NCBI GenBank assembly: GCA_049324835.1
Contig: JBMOMT010000069.1
Span: 1 to 46,083, forward strand
DNA from: JBMOMT01 sp049324835
GTDB taxonomy: Bacteria > Chloroflexota > Anaerolineae > CAYNKW01
DNA: 46,083 bases
Direction of reading: 5' to 3'
The translations under genes were made by a program, and so were the position numbers. Under the pieces are notes generated by a model that saw only the letters and a program-made list of their open reading frames with translations, searched no databases and had not been told where the DNA came from. This document shows positions 32,399 through 40,253 of this stretch, in pieces (the stretch's first letter is position 1; every line of letters starts with the position of its first letter).

Positions 32399-33124
32399 AT
32401 GACAGATAAACAGTGGTTACCTTTGCCCAAAGTGCCCAGGCATTTGGGCATCATCATGGATGGCAACGGTCGGTGGGCCAAAGCGCGGGGGCTGTCCCGG
32501 TTGGCAGGTCACCGTGCCGGCACGGAGAACATCCAGCCGGTGTTGGAAGGCTGTGTGGAGTTTGGCGTGCCCATGCTCACCATCTGGGCCTTTTCCACCG
32601 AAAACTGGCGCCGCCCACCCTCTGAGGTGCAAGGGCTGATCCGTCTGTTGGGTGAGACCATCGATCGCCAACTGGACGAGCTGCACCAGCAGGGGGTTAA
32701 ACTCCAGCACATCGGACGGTTGGATCGATTGCCCAGGCGGTTACAGGAGCGGGTGCGGCAGGCCATCGAGCTCACCCAAAACAACAGCCGCATCACCCTC
32801 AACGTGGCTTTTGACTATGGCGGTCGCTACGAGATCGTCTGTGCGGTGCGGCGTATCATCGAGGATGGTGTGCCTGCTGACCAGGTGACCGAAGACTTGA
32901 TCAGCCATTACCTCTATACCTCTGGCCTGCCCGACCCGGATCTGATTGTTCGTACCAGCGGTGAGTTTCGCACCAGCAATTTTATGATCTGGCAGGGAGC
33001 CTATGCCGAGTATTACATCACGCCCACCTATTGGCCTGATTTTGGCAAGGAAGAGCTTTACGAGGCGTTGTGGAGTTATGTCCGTCGAGATCGGCGTTTT
33101 GGTGGGCTGGAGAACGCATCGTAG
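32399..33124 (+). CDS. uppS: Undecaprenyl diphosphate synthase (cis-prenyltransferase)
   Basis: 241 residues from ATG 32399 (GGAAAGGATCGGG upstream; an in-frame GTG at 32393 is possible). Makes C55-PP, the lipid carrier of peptidoglycan and polysaccharide units. Signatures are LGIIMDGNGRWAKARGLSRLAGHRAG, with catalytic Asp and phosphate-binding Arg/His, TIWAFSTENWRRP, NVAFDYGGRYEI, and DPDLIVRTSGEFRTSNFMIWQGAYAEYY. The usual RTSGE-x-R-x-SNF motif is intact. Directly followed by cdsA. Confidence 0.95.
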   Translation: MTDKQWLPLPKVPRHLGIIMDGNGRWAKARGLSRLAGHRAGTENIQPVLEGCVEFGVPMLTIWAFSTENWRRPPSEVQGLIRLLGETIDRQLDELHQQGVKLQHIGRLDRLPRRLQERVRQAIELTQNNSRITLNVAFDYGGRYEIVCAVRRIIEDGVPADQVTEDLISHYLYTSGLPDPDLIVRTSGEFRTSNFMIWQGAYAEYYITPTYWPDFGKEELYEALWSYVRRDRRFGGLENAS

Positions 33125-33154
33125 CGGCTCGTCGTTCTCAAGGGGGAAACGTCT

Positions 33155-33943
33155 ATGCTCAGCCATCGCGTTTTGAGTGCCATCGTTCTGATCCCCATCG
33201 TCGGCGGGGTGGTATTTGCCGGAGGATGGTGGTTTCTGCTGGTTCTCCTGATAGCGGGGATACTGGCCGGCATCGAATTTTACCAGTTGATGCGCCGCGG
33301 CGATTACCATCCACAGGCCGTCATCGGCCTGCTGCTGCTGCCGCTGTTGCTGCTCGATGCCTACGATCCCTCGTGGGGCATCGCCCGGCCGGCCGTGGCC
33401 CTGGTGGTGATGCTGGCCTTTGTGTGGCACCTGTTTCAGAAAAATGATCCCGCGCCCGCCGTCAGTTGGGCGCTGACCATCGCAGGCGGGTTGTATTTGG
33501 GCTGGTTTCTGGGCCATTTTGTGATGTTGCGCGCCCGGCCCGATGGCCTGCCATGGACGATTGTGGCTTTTCTCTCGGTCTGGCTCTCGGACAGCGGCGC
33601 GTATTTCGTCGGTCGGGCTATTGGGCGTCACAAGCTTTGGCCGCGCATCAGCCCCAAGAAAAGCTGGGAAGGCGCTGTTGCCGGTCTGGTGGCCGGTGTT
33701 CTGGGCACGGTGCTGGTGGCCTGGTTGGCGGGTCTGCCACTGGTGCACGGCGCGGTCATCGGTGGGCTGGTGCCGATTCTCACCCCCTTTGGCGATTTTG
33801 CCATCTCGATGATCAAACGCCAGGTGGGGGTCAAAGATTCGGGCAATCTGATCCCCGGCCACGGCGGCATGCTGGATCGCATCGACACGCTGCTCTTTTC
33901 GGCAGTGGTGGTTTATTACTATGTCACCTGGGTAGTAGGATAA
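33155..33943 (+). CDS. cdsA: Phosphatidate cytidylyltransferase (CDP-diacylglycerol synthase)
   Basis: 262 residues with about eight membrane helices. Makes CDP-diacylglycerol from phosphatidic acid and CTP, the branch point of phospholipid synthesis. The C-terminal family signature is present: SDSGAYFVGRAIGRHKLWPRISPKKSWEGAVAG and then GDFAISMIKRQVGVKDSGNLIPGHGGMLDRIDTLLF. ATG 33155 follows AAGGGGGAAAC. Classic uppS-cdsA pair, 30 bp apart. Confidence 0.94.
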   Translation: MLSHRVLSAIVLIPIVGGVVFAGGWWFLLVLLIAGILAGIEFYQLMRRGDYHPQAVIGLLLLPLLLLDAYDPSWGIARPAVALVVMLAFVWHLFQKNDPAPAVSWALTIAGGLYLGWFLGHFVMLRARPDGLPWTIVAFLSVWLSDSGAYFVGRAIGRHKLWPRISPKKSWEGAVAGLVAGVLGTVLVAWLAGLPLVHGAVIGGLVPILTPFGDFAISMIKRQVGVKDSGNLIPGHGGMLDRIDTLLFSAVVVYYYVTWVVG

Positions 33944-33948
33944 AAGCC

Positions 33949-34902
33949 GTGCCTGCGCACGATCTGCCCCAAGAAAAACTCACCCCAGCCGACGAGTTAC
34001 GAGATCTGCTCCGGCAGGGTGAATTGAAGGTGGTGAGCCTCACAGCCGCCGGTGAGCAAGTCGCGGGACTGCTGCGCCTGCTGGATCAAATCTGGCAATT
34101 GTTTCAGGGGCTGGAGGCCAAAGGCGTCGATCTACGCGCCGAGCGTTCACGTTGGGAAACCCTGACGCGGCAACTGGACTCCCGCGCCGGCGCGCTGGTG
34201 CGCCAGGCGGAATCTGTGGGTGGGTTGGCTCAGCTGCGCGCCGCCGAACAGCCCACGCCGGATCGCTGGTGGTGGTATCTGGATCGCCAGGTGCAGCAGC
34301 AGCGGCGGCAATCGCTGCGGCGGGCTCTGACGGTGGGGGGCGTGGTTGTGCTGGTTCTGGTGGTGGCCTGGGTGGCCTATCAACGTTTCCTGGCCCCCGA
34401 TCCGGCCACCATGGAAGTCATTCGCATTTCCCAGCGCGCCGAGGGCGCGATCGAACGGGGTGATCTGGAGGCCGCCCTGAGCGAATACCAGGCGTTACGC
34501 GATCTCACCCCTGACGACCCCGAAGTGCATCTGTGGCTGGGTGTGCTGCACCAGATGCTGGGCCAAGACGTGATGGCGGCATCGTCCTACGACCAGGCCC
34601 GTGAGCTGGTGGACAGCCCCGCCGGATTTTTCACCAACCGAGGCATGATCTATTTGCAGATGGGCCAGACGGATGCGGCGCAGTTGGATGCAGCGCAGGC
34701 ATTGAGCCTGGCGCCGGACTTTCCTCTGGCGTACCTGCTCTTGGGAGGCGTTTACGAGGCCCAGGGGCGCGTTCCTGAAGCGGTGACGGCTCTGGAAACG
34801 GCGGCGCAACTGGCCGATGCCCAGGGCGACGACACCCTCTACGTGCTCGTCAAAGTGCGACTGGGTGTGTTGATGGGCAGAAGCGGCAGTGCTGGCCCTT
34901 AA
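33949..34902 (+). CDS. Membrane protein with C-terminal TPR repeats
   Basis: 317 residues from GTG 33949, 5 bp after the cdsA stop; the open frame runs far into cdsA, but that part is antisense-like shadow. A cytoplasmic helical N-terminus (1 to about 115, coiled-coil prone) precedes one transmembrane helix (about 125-145, VGGVVVLVLVVAWVAYQRFL). Three or four TPR units follow (about 155-300, e.g. GAIERGDLEAALSEYQALRDLTPDDPEVHLWLG). TPR domains mediate protein contacts; the partner is unknown. Translationally coupled to cdsA, so envelope assembly is a reasonable guess. Confidence 0.7.
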   Translation: MPAHDLPQEKLTPADELRDLLRQGELKVVSLTAAGEQVAGLLRLLDQIWQLFQGLEAKGVDLRAERSRWETLTRQLDSRAGALVRQAESVGGLAQLRAAEQPTPDRWWWYLDRQVQQQRRQSLRRALTVGGVVVLVLVVAWVAYQRFLAPDPATMEVIRISQRAEGAIERGDLEAALSEYQALRDLTPDDPEVHLWLGVLHQMLGQDVMAASSYDQARELVDSPAGFFTNRGMIYLQMGQTDAAQLDAAQALSLAPDFPLAYLLLGGVYEAQGRVPEAVTALETAAQLADAQGDDTLYVLVKVRLGVLMGRSGSAGP

Positions 34903-34909
34903 AAAGGAT

Positions 34910-34936
34910 TCCCCGGACAGGTAAACCTGCCGGGGA
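34910..34936 (+). terminator. Hairpin after the TPR gene
   Basis: TCCCCGG (34910-34916) pairs with CCGGGGA (34930-34936), with a continued inner stem CAGGT/ACCTG and one bulged A. It follows AAAAAGGA. The T-run is weak, but it closes the gene group before spoVS on the other strand. Confidence 0.6.
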
Positions 34937-34990
34937 TACAGCATCTGCCATTCGATTGTTCAGGCCCCTCGTCGAGGGCCTAAGGGACGA

Positions 34991-35251
34991 TCATCGTGGC
35001 TCGACGGTTAGCTTGATGGCTGTTCGCTCCTGACCGTCGATCTCGACCTCGGTGAACGCCGGGACACATACCACGTCGATGCCATCCAGTGCCAGATACC
35101 CTCTGGCAATTGCCACTGCCTTGATCGCCTGATTGACCGCGCCTGCGCCGATCGCTTGCGCCTCCGCCTTTTTACCCTCTCGCACTACCCCCGCAATAGC
35201 CCCCGCCACCGCTGTAGAACGAGACCTTGCCGAAACTTTGATGACCTCCAT
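34991..35251 (-). CDS. spoVS: SpoVS family protein
   Basis: 86 residues, exact SpoVS length: MEVIKVSARSRSTAVAGAIAGVVREGKKAEAQ, split here only for quoting (first part MEVIKVSARSRSTAVAGAIA). The rest reads GAGAVNQAIKAVAIARGYL and ends in EIDGQERTAIKLTVEPR. It has the Alba-like fold in Bacillus, where it affects sporulation stage V and septation, but the family is also common in non-sporulating Chloroflexota and Thermus. ATG 35251 with AAGGAGGGG upstream. Divergent from dnaX. Confidence 0.88.
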   Translation of the reverse strand: MEVIKVSARSRSTAVAGAIAGVVREGKKAEAQAIGAGAVNQAIKAVAIARGYLALDGIDVVCVPAFTEVEIDGQERTAIKLTVEPR

Positions 35252-35304
35252 GGCGGCCCCTCCTTAATTGTGCGTGCTTCATTGTGGTCGCATCCCTGCC
35301 CTAT

Positions 35305-35333
35305 ATTTTACACGATTATGTGTACAAAATCAA
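35305..35333 (-). promoter_or_regulatory. Promoter of spoVS
   Basis: On the minus strand: TTGATT (35333-35328), a 17-bp spacer and TAAAAT (35310-35305). Leader of about 45 nt. Confidence 0.55.
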
Positions 35334-35399
35334 GGGGGTTTCAGAATTGATCACACTTTTGGCTTCGATCTGGAATGCAGAGGCAACCCTCGTTTTGGC

Positions 35400-35428
35400 T
35401 TGCATAAAAGACCCATCGGTGATAAACT
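35400..35428 (+). promoter_or_regulatory. Promoter of dnaX-ybaB-recR
   Basis: TTGCAT (35400-35405), a 17-bp spacer and TAAACT (35423-35428). The start point is about 30 nt before ATG 35463. Confidence 0.6.
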
Positions 35429-35462
35429 AGGGCTGTCCTTTGGAACGAGATCGGAGGAAGGC

Positions 35463-37160
35463 ATGTCGGCCCAGGCGCTCTATCGTAAATGGCGGCCCCA
35501 AACCTTCGATGCGGTGGTGGGTCAGGAGCACGTGACACGCACCTTGCGCAACGCTTTGCGCAGCGGGCGCATCGGTCACGCCTATTTGTTCGCCGGGCCG
35601 CGCGGCACCGGCAAGACCACGACCGCCCGTCTTTTGGCCAAAGCGGTCAATTGCCTGGCCGAATCGCCGGCAAACCGGCCCTGCAACGACTGCGTCACCT
35701 GTCGGGCCCTCAACGAGGGACGGCTGCTGGATCTCATCGAGATCGATGCCGCCTCCAATCGCGGCATCGACGAGATCCGTGAGCTGCGCGAGCGAGTGGG
35801 TTTTCGGCCCAACGAGGCGCGTTACAAGGTCTATGTCATCGACGAAGTTCACATGCTCACCGAGCCGGCCTTTAATGCGTTGCTCAAGACGTTGGAAGAG
35901 CCGCCGCCTCACGTCATTTTTGTTCTGGCCACCACCGAGCCGCACAAGATCCCAGAGACGATCCTCTCTCGCTGCCAGCGTTTTGACTTTCGGCGGTTCA
36001 CGGTGGAGGAAATTTTTGCCCGACTGGCCGACCTGGCCGGTTGGGAAGGCCAGGCGTTCGAGGCAGAGGCCCTGCGAGCCATCGCCCGGCACGGCGCCGG
36101 CAGTATCCGCGACGCTGAAAGCCTGCTGGATCAGCTCATGGCCTGCGGCGACAAAGTGCTGACACTGGATCAGGTTCAGGCGGTGTTGGGCACCGGCTCC
36201 CAGCAGGTCGTGAGTGAGTTGATCCAGCACCTCGTTTCCGGCGATGTGGGCGGCGGTCTGGAGGTTATCAATCGCGCCATCGACGGCGGCATTGCGCCGG
36301 GCCAGTTCAACCGCCAGGTGGTGGAATATCTGCGTGGTCTGATGCTGATCCTGGTGGGGGATGGCGGGCAGTGGCTCAACCTGTCGGACGAAGAGCTGGC
36401 AACCGCGCGCCAGTTGGCGGCGCGGCTGTCTTTGCGACAGGTGGTGCGGGCGCTCAAATCCTTCAATGAGGCAGGGCAGGCGCTCAAGGGAAGCCTTTTC
36501 CCGCAGTTGCCGCTGGAACTGGCGTTCATTGAAGCGGCTACTGCCGATCCTAACGAGCAGCCAGCCCCCTCGCACGAGATATCCACCCCCGCGCCCGCCC
36601 AACCGGCCGGCAAACCGAGGGTTTTGCCACCCACGGCGGCAACGGTGGCCGCTGCCGCCCCGGCGTACGTCGTGCCGCCCCCCGTTCAGGAGTCCAAACC
36701 CGACGCCCCCCCCTCACCGGTGGCTGCGCAGGAAGGCGCATTATCGCTGGAATTGCTGCGCCTGCACTGGGCCGAGGTGTTCCAGGTCTTGCGTTCACAG
36801 AACCTCTTTGCCCTGGAGGCGTTGCTACGAGATGGCTGGCCGGAACGTGTGGAGGGCAGGACGGTGGTCATCGGTTTTGATGCCAAACGCACTTTTCACA
36901 AGGCCAAGATCTCTGAAGACGAGAACCGGCGGCGGATCGAAGAGGCAGTTGGGCAGGTGACGGGCCAGGCCTGTCGTATCGAGTGTGCGTTGATTACGCA
37001 TCCTGCGCCGGCAGCGGCTGAATCAAAGAAAGACAGGGGTCAGGCCCAACTGCCGCCTGCTCCGGGGCCGCAGCCACCGGATGTGACCCAAGACCCGGTG
37101 ATCCTGGCAGCCATCGAAGAGCTGGGCGCTCAGGTGGTGGACATCCGCGACAACACCTAA
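35463..37160 (+). CDS. dnaX: DNA polymerase III subunit gamma/tau
   Basis: 565 residues from ATG 35463 (CGGAGGAAGG upstream; the open frame extends to 35268 but crosses the promoter). Clamp-loader ATPase. The protein starts YRKWRPQTFDAVVGQEHV. Walker A is GPRGTGKTTTARLLAKA, followed by a four-Cys zinc site (NCLAESPANRPCNDCVTCRAL) and DEVHMLTEPAFNALLKTLEEPP. The sensor motif LATTEPHKIPETILSRCQRF is also clear. A Pro/Ala-rich linker (about 360-425) leads to a tau-type C-terminal domain. No AAAAAAG-type slippery site is evident, so a separate gamma form is not predicted. First gene of dnaX-ybaB-recR. Confidence 0.95.
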   Translation: MSAQALYRKWRPQTFDAVVGQEHVTRTLRNALRSGRIGHAYLFAGPRGTGKTTTARLLAKAVNCLAESPANRPCNDCVTCRALNEGRLLDLIEIDAASNRGIDEIRELRERVGFRPNEARYKVYVIDEVHMLTEPAFNALLKTLEEPPPHVIFVLATTEPHKIPETILSRCQRFDFRRFTVEEIFARLADLAGWEGQAFEAEALRAIARHGAGSIRDAESLLDQLMACGDKVLTLDQVQAVLGTGSQQVVSELIQHLVSGDVGGGLEVINRAIDGGIAPGQFNRQVVEYLRGLMLILVGDGGQWLNLSDEELATARQLAARLSLRQVVRALKSFNEAGQALKGSLFPQLPLELAFIEAATADPNEQPAPSHEISTPAPAQPAGKPRVLPPTAATVAAAAPAYVVPPPVQESKPDAPPSPVAAQEGALSLELLRLHWAEVFQVLRSQNLFALEALLRDGWPERVEGRTVVIGFDAKRTFHKAKISEDENRRRIEEAVGQVTGQACRIECALITHPAPAAAESKKDRGQAQLPPAPGPQPPDVTQDPVILAAIEELGAQVVDIRDNT

Positions 37161-37175
37161 ACGTGGAGGTATGAA

Positions 37176-37544
37176 ATGGCAAAACGTAGCAAAGGTTTCA
37201 GTCAACGCCCGCCCCAGGCCGGGGGAATGGGCGGCGGCATGTTACAGCAATTACAAAAGCTGCAAGAAGAGATGGTCAGAACCCAGGAGGCTCTGGGGGA
37301 AGAGACACTCTCCATCACGGCCGGGGGGGGAGCCATCGAGGTGGTCATCACCGGCCATCAGCGCATCCAATCTATCACCATCGCTCCAGACGTGGTAGAC
37401 CCTGATGATGTCGAGATGTTGCAGGACCTGATCATCGTTGCCGTGAATGAGGCCATCGAAGCGTCTCAAAAACTATCGGCCGACCGTCTGGGCGGGCTGA
37501 CCGGCGGCCTGGGTATGGGGCTGCCCGGGCTTTTCTCTGCATAG
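37176..37544 (+). CDS. ybaB: YbaB/EbfC nucleoid-associated protein
   Basis: 122 residues. Small DNA-binding protein that sits between dnaX and recR in many bacteria. A Gly/Met-rich start is followed by MLQQLQKLQEEMVRTQEAL, a beta-sheet core (EVVITGHQRIQSITIAPDVVD) and a helical end (LQDLIIVAVNEAIEASQKL), the family pattern. ATG 37176 is 13 bp after the dnaX stop with ACGTGGAGG upstream. Confidence 0.93.
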   Translation: MAKRSKGFSQRPPQAGGMGGGMLQQLQKLQEEMVRTQEALGEETLSITAGGGAIEVVITGHQRIQSITIAPDVVDPDDVEMLQDLIIVAVNEAIEASQKLSADRLGGLTGGLGMGLPGLFSA

Positions 37545-37569
37545 GTCTTGCCGTGAAAAAGGTTGTGGC

Positions 37570-38169
37570 ATGCAAACGACGCCCGAACCGATCACCCGTC
37601 TGGTAGAAGCTTTCTCGCGGCTGCCGGGAATAGGACCCAAAACAGCCTCTCGCCTCACGTTTTACCTGCTGCGTTCCGGTGAGGAACTGGCCCAAGAGTT
37701 ATCTGAATCGTTGGCCAACCTGCACTCCAGCCTCACCTATTGCGAGATTTGTTTCAACATCACCCAGAGCAGCCCGTGCGCCATTTGCCACGATGAACGG
37801 CGCAATCAGGAGGTCATCTGTGTGGTGGAAGAGCCGCTGGATGTGCTGGCCATCGAAAAGACGGGGGCTTATCGCGGGCTGTATCACGTGCTGCACGGGG
37901 CTATCTCGCCGGTCGATGGGATCGGGCCGGACGATCTTCGGATGCAAGAGTTGATCCAGCGTCTACAAAATCGGCCTGTTCAAGAGGTGATCCTGGCCAC
38001 CAATCCCAGTCTGGAGGGCGAGGCCACCGCCATGTACCTGGAGCGGCAGATCGAGCCGCTAAAGGTGCCGGTCACACGTCTGGCCCGCGGCCTGCCGGTG
38101 GGCGGCGATCTGGAATACGCCGATGCCATCACCCTCACCCGTGCCCTGGAGGGCCGGCGAAAAATGTAA
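37570..38169 (+). CDS. recR: Recombination protein RecR
   Basis: 199 residues, exact family size. Acts with RecF and RecO to load RecA at gaps. The N-terminal HhH region has FSRLPGIGPKTASRLTFYLL; a four-Cys zinc finger follows (CEICFNITQSSPCAICHDERR, about residues 58-78). The Toprim domain has CVVEEPLDVLAIEKTGAYRGLYHVL and ISPVDGIGPDDL, and the Walker-like ending is GLPVGGDLEYADAITLTRALEGRR. Third gene of the operon, 25 bp after ybaB. Confidence 0.95.
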   Translation: MQTTPEPITRLVEAFSRLPGIGPKTASRLTFYLLRSGEELAQELSESLANLHSSLTYCEICFNITQSSPCAICHDERRNQEVICVVEEPLDVLAIEKTGAYRGLYHVLHGAISPVDGIGPDDLRMQELIQRLQNRPVQEVILATNPSLEGEATAMYLERQIEPLKVPVTRLARGLPVGGDLEYADAITLTRALEGRRKM

Positions 38170-38204
38170 CCCCTGGCACGAGACAAAAGCCCAGAGGAGG
38201 AGCC

Positions 38205-38327
38205 ATGCAAAACCTGTTGAACAATCTGGATGCCAAAACCCGTTTGTTGTTGTCGCTGTTGATCTTTGTCAACGTCACCCTCTTTGGCTGTCTGTGCCTG
38301 CTGCTCACCGGCAAGATGGCCATCTGA
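38205..38327 (+). CDS. Small membrane protein (40 aa)
   Basis: A strong ribosome-binding site, GAGGAGGAGCC, precedes ATG 38205. The product is MQNLLNNLDAKTRLLLSLLI followed by FVNVTLFGCLCLLLTGKMAI: a short polar head and one membrane helix (about 15-36). No family recognised. It sits 35 bp after recR and 8 bp before the next gene, so it is probably translated in the same transcript. Confidence 0.55.
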   Translation: MQNLLNNLDAKTRLLLSLLIFVNVTLFGCLCLLLTGKMAI

Positions 38328-38335
38328 GCCGCCGC

Positions 38336-38902
38336 ATGACGCGCAAGCAGCTTTTTACTTTACTGGGGCTGTTGCTGGGCAATCTGGCGGTCTGTGCCTT
38401 GCTGGTTGTTCTCGTTCTGAGCAACCGGCCTTTGACTTTTGCCGAACTGGCCGCCACTCTGGCTGCCCTGCCCACAGAAAGGCCCACCCCTTTGCCCTCT
38501 CCCACTCCCTGGCCCACACCCATTCCTCCCTCGGAGCAGAGCCTCGTCTGCCAGCGAGAGGCCGGCGACCGGCTCTATGCCCTCGGTCTGGCCGGCTCGG
38601 TGCACGTGGCTGCCAATGGCCGTCTCGATTTGGCCCTTTACAGCCGATTGCCGGCGGTGAATCGTTTTGCCGATGCCGCTCAAGAGATGTGGGCTGCCTT
38701 CGAGCTGGCGCTGGCGTTACAAGAGGCCGGTTGCGATCTTTATGACCAGGTGCAGGTATGGGTGCTGGACAGTCGTTGGGACCCGCCCCGCCCTCAGGTG
38801 ACGGTGCTGGCGCAGATCGATGACCTGCGGGCCTGGCAACAGGGCCGCATCATCGACGCCGAGCTCGTCGCCCGCCTTCAGGTGCAAAGCCCTGGCGATT
38901 GA
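38336..38902 (+). CDS. Membrane-anchored extracytoplasmic protein, unknown function
   Basis: 188 residues from ATG 38336; the frame extends upstream into recR but lacks a start signal. Transmembrane anchor at about 6-30 (LFTLLGLLLGNLAVCALLVVLVL), then a Pro/Thr linker (PTERPTPLPSPTPWPTPIPP), then a domain of about 120 residues with two Cys (SLVCQREAGDRLY, EAGCDLYDQVQVWVLD) that could pair. Similar linker designs occur in the transglycosylase and LysM proteins of this window. Function is not recognised. Confidence 0.6.
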   Translation: MTRKQLFTLLGLLLGNLAVCALLVVLVLSNRPLTFAELAATLAALPTERPTPLPSPTPWPTPIPPSEQSLVCQREAGDRLYALGLAGSVHVAANGRLDLALYSRLPAVNRFADAAQEMWAAFELALALQEAGCDLYDQVQVWVLDSRWDPPRPQVTVLAQIDDLRAWQQGRIIDAELVARLQVQSPGD

Positions 38903-38974
38903 CATCCCACATAAGAGTTGCAGCGCGCAGTGCGAGTGTGTCGCATCTCGAGACTGCATCAGCGTGCCGAAAAT

Positions 38975-39124
38975 ATGAAAACACGCTTGCACTTTTGGAT
39001 GAACCTGTTGATTATCCTGGCCTTGCTCACTTTTGCCCTCTTGGGGCAGTGGGACTGGGTGTTGGCCGGCGCCATTGGCCTGATCGTCGGTAATGGGCTA
39101 ACCTGGTGGCGTGACGGCCCGTAA
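38975..39124 (+). CDS. Small membrane protein (49 aa)
   Basis: ATG 38975 opens MKTRLHFWMNLLIILALLTF and continues with a second hydrophobic helix (DWVLAGAIGLIVGNGLTWW), a two-helix hairpin protein. The frame is open from TTG 38918, adding 19 polar residues. The ribosome-binding site is weak, so existence is likely but not sure. Family unknown. Confidence 0.45.
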   Translation: MKTRLHFWMNLLIILALLTFALLGQWDWVLAGAIGLIVGNGLTWWRDGP

Positions 39125-39156
39125 CCGGATCAGGACTGTAGTACTATGGCCGGCTA

Positions 39157-39199
39157 TTGCCTGAACTGTGGTTATGTAGTATAATCTCCATATAACCAC
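39157..39199 (+). promoter_or_regulatory. Promoter of the secreted repeat protein, embedded in an inverted repeat
   Basis: TTGCCT (39157-39162), a 17-bp spacer and TATAAT (39180-39185). Perfect 8-bp arms GTGGTTAT (39168-39175) and ATAACCAC (39192-39199) flank the -10, so a repressor-type operator or an RNA hairpin at the 5' end is possible. Confidence 0.6.
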
Positions 39200-39224
39200 G
39201 TTCAAAAGACCGGAATGCTGCCTG

Positions 39225-40175
39225 ATGAAAAAAGCTGTGGCTTGGGCCGCTGCCCTCATTAACCTCATACTCGTGCTGGTTTGGGTCGGCAATGCCACCG
39301 GCCAGGTTTCCGATGACGGTCGGAGTTTCATCACCGGCTTTGTGGTGCGGGCCGAGTTCCTGGAATTTTTCGAGAGCCACGGCGGCCTGGAGATCCTGGG
39401 GTATCCCATCACCACCGAGTTCCAGCAAGATGGCCGGCTGGTGCAGTATTTTCAACGGGCCAGGCTGGAATTGCACCCGGAGAACCCGGCCGGACGGCGG
39501 GTGCTGATGGGTGAGCTGAGCGAATCTCTCATCGTTCCAGAGCCACCGCTGGATGAGACGGCGGCTCATGCGGAGAGCCGTTATTTTTCTGCCAGCGGAC
39601 ACAGCGTGGCGGCTGCTTTTTTGCGTTACTACGAGTCGCGCGGTGGGGCCGACCTTTTTGGCTTTCCCATCACCGAGATGATGGTGGAGGAGGGCCGCAT
39701 CGTGCAGTATTTTCAGCGCGCCCGGCTCGACTGGCATCCCGACAATCCGCCCAGCTTGAGGGTGCAACCGGGCCGCCTGGGTGAGATCTATTTGGCCAAA
39801 TATCCCCCGCCGCCAGAAGTGCTCGATCCTACCGGCGGCGGCAGCCAGCGCATCGATCTGCCGGACGTGCAGGCGCTGGAGATCATGGCTTCGGTGAGCC
39901 ATCCCTTTGCCGGCCAAAACCAGCCCCAGACACTTTACGTGTTCGTTTACGATCAGGATGTCAACCCCTTGCCGGGGGCAAGCGTCGAGGCGGTGCTCCG
40001 CTTTCCGCAAAGGGATCAGACAGTGGTGCTGGCTGATACCAACGATCTGGGTCTGACCTGGCTGGTGTTTGACATGGATCAGATTGCCGTGGGCGAAAAG
40101 GTGATCGTCGACGTGACGGTGCGTTATGGCGGTGTGGAGGCCAGCACTCAGACTTCTTTTGTGGTGTGGCTGTAG
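39225..40175 (+). CDS. Secreted protein with two tandem repeats and a beta-sandwich domain
   Basis: 316 residues. An N-terminal signal peptide (about 1-26, AAALINLILVLVWVGNATGQ) is followed by two copies of an about 95-residue unit: FLEFFESHGGLEILGYPITTEF...GRLVQYFQRARLELHPENP and FLRYYESRGGADLFGFPITEMM...GRIVQYFQRARLDWHPDNP. This unit is abundant in Chloroflexota and resembles LGFP-type wall-associated repeats. Residues about 215-316 form an Ig-like beta-sandwich (SVSHPFAGQNQPQTLYVFVYD...). Probably wall-associated; no catalytic residues seen. Ends at a strong terminator. Confidence 0.75.
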   Translation: MKKAVAWAAALINLILVLVWVGNATGQVSDDGRSFITGFVVRAEFLEFFESHGGLEILGYPITTEFQQDGRLVQYFQRARLELHPENPAGRRVLMGELSESLIVPEPPLDETAAHAESRYFSASGHSVAAAFLRYYESRGGADLFGFPITEMMVEEGRIVQYFQRARLDWHPDNPPSLRVQPGRLGEIYLAKYPPPPEVLDPTGGGSQRIDLPDVQALEIMASVSHPFAGQNQPQTLYVFVYDQDVNPLPGASVEAVLRFPQRDQTVVLADTNDLGLTWLVFDMDQIAVGEKVIVDVTVRYGGVEASTQTSFVVWL

Positions 40176-40197
40176 CATGGCCATTCAGGGCTGTGGT

Positions 40198-40229
40198 GAG
40201 GCCGTCTTGGGGCGGCCTCTTTTTTTTTT
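40198..40229 (+). terminator. Strong intrinsic terminator
   Basis: GAGGCCG (40198-40204) pairs with CGGCCTC (40213-40219), 8-nt loop, followed by ten T. It ends the secreted repeat protein transcript. Confidence 0.9.
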
Positions 40230-40253
40230 CGACCATAGGGAACACCAGGTGCA

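Noticed and set aside
33466..33948. N-terminal extension of the TPR protein into cdsA
   Set aside because: The overlapping part is an out-of-frame reading of a conserved cdsA; the GTG at 33949 directly after cdsA is the logical start.
35463..37160. Programmed frameshift in dnaX
   Set aside because: No slippery A-run of the needed type followed by a hairpin could be found.
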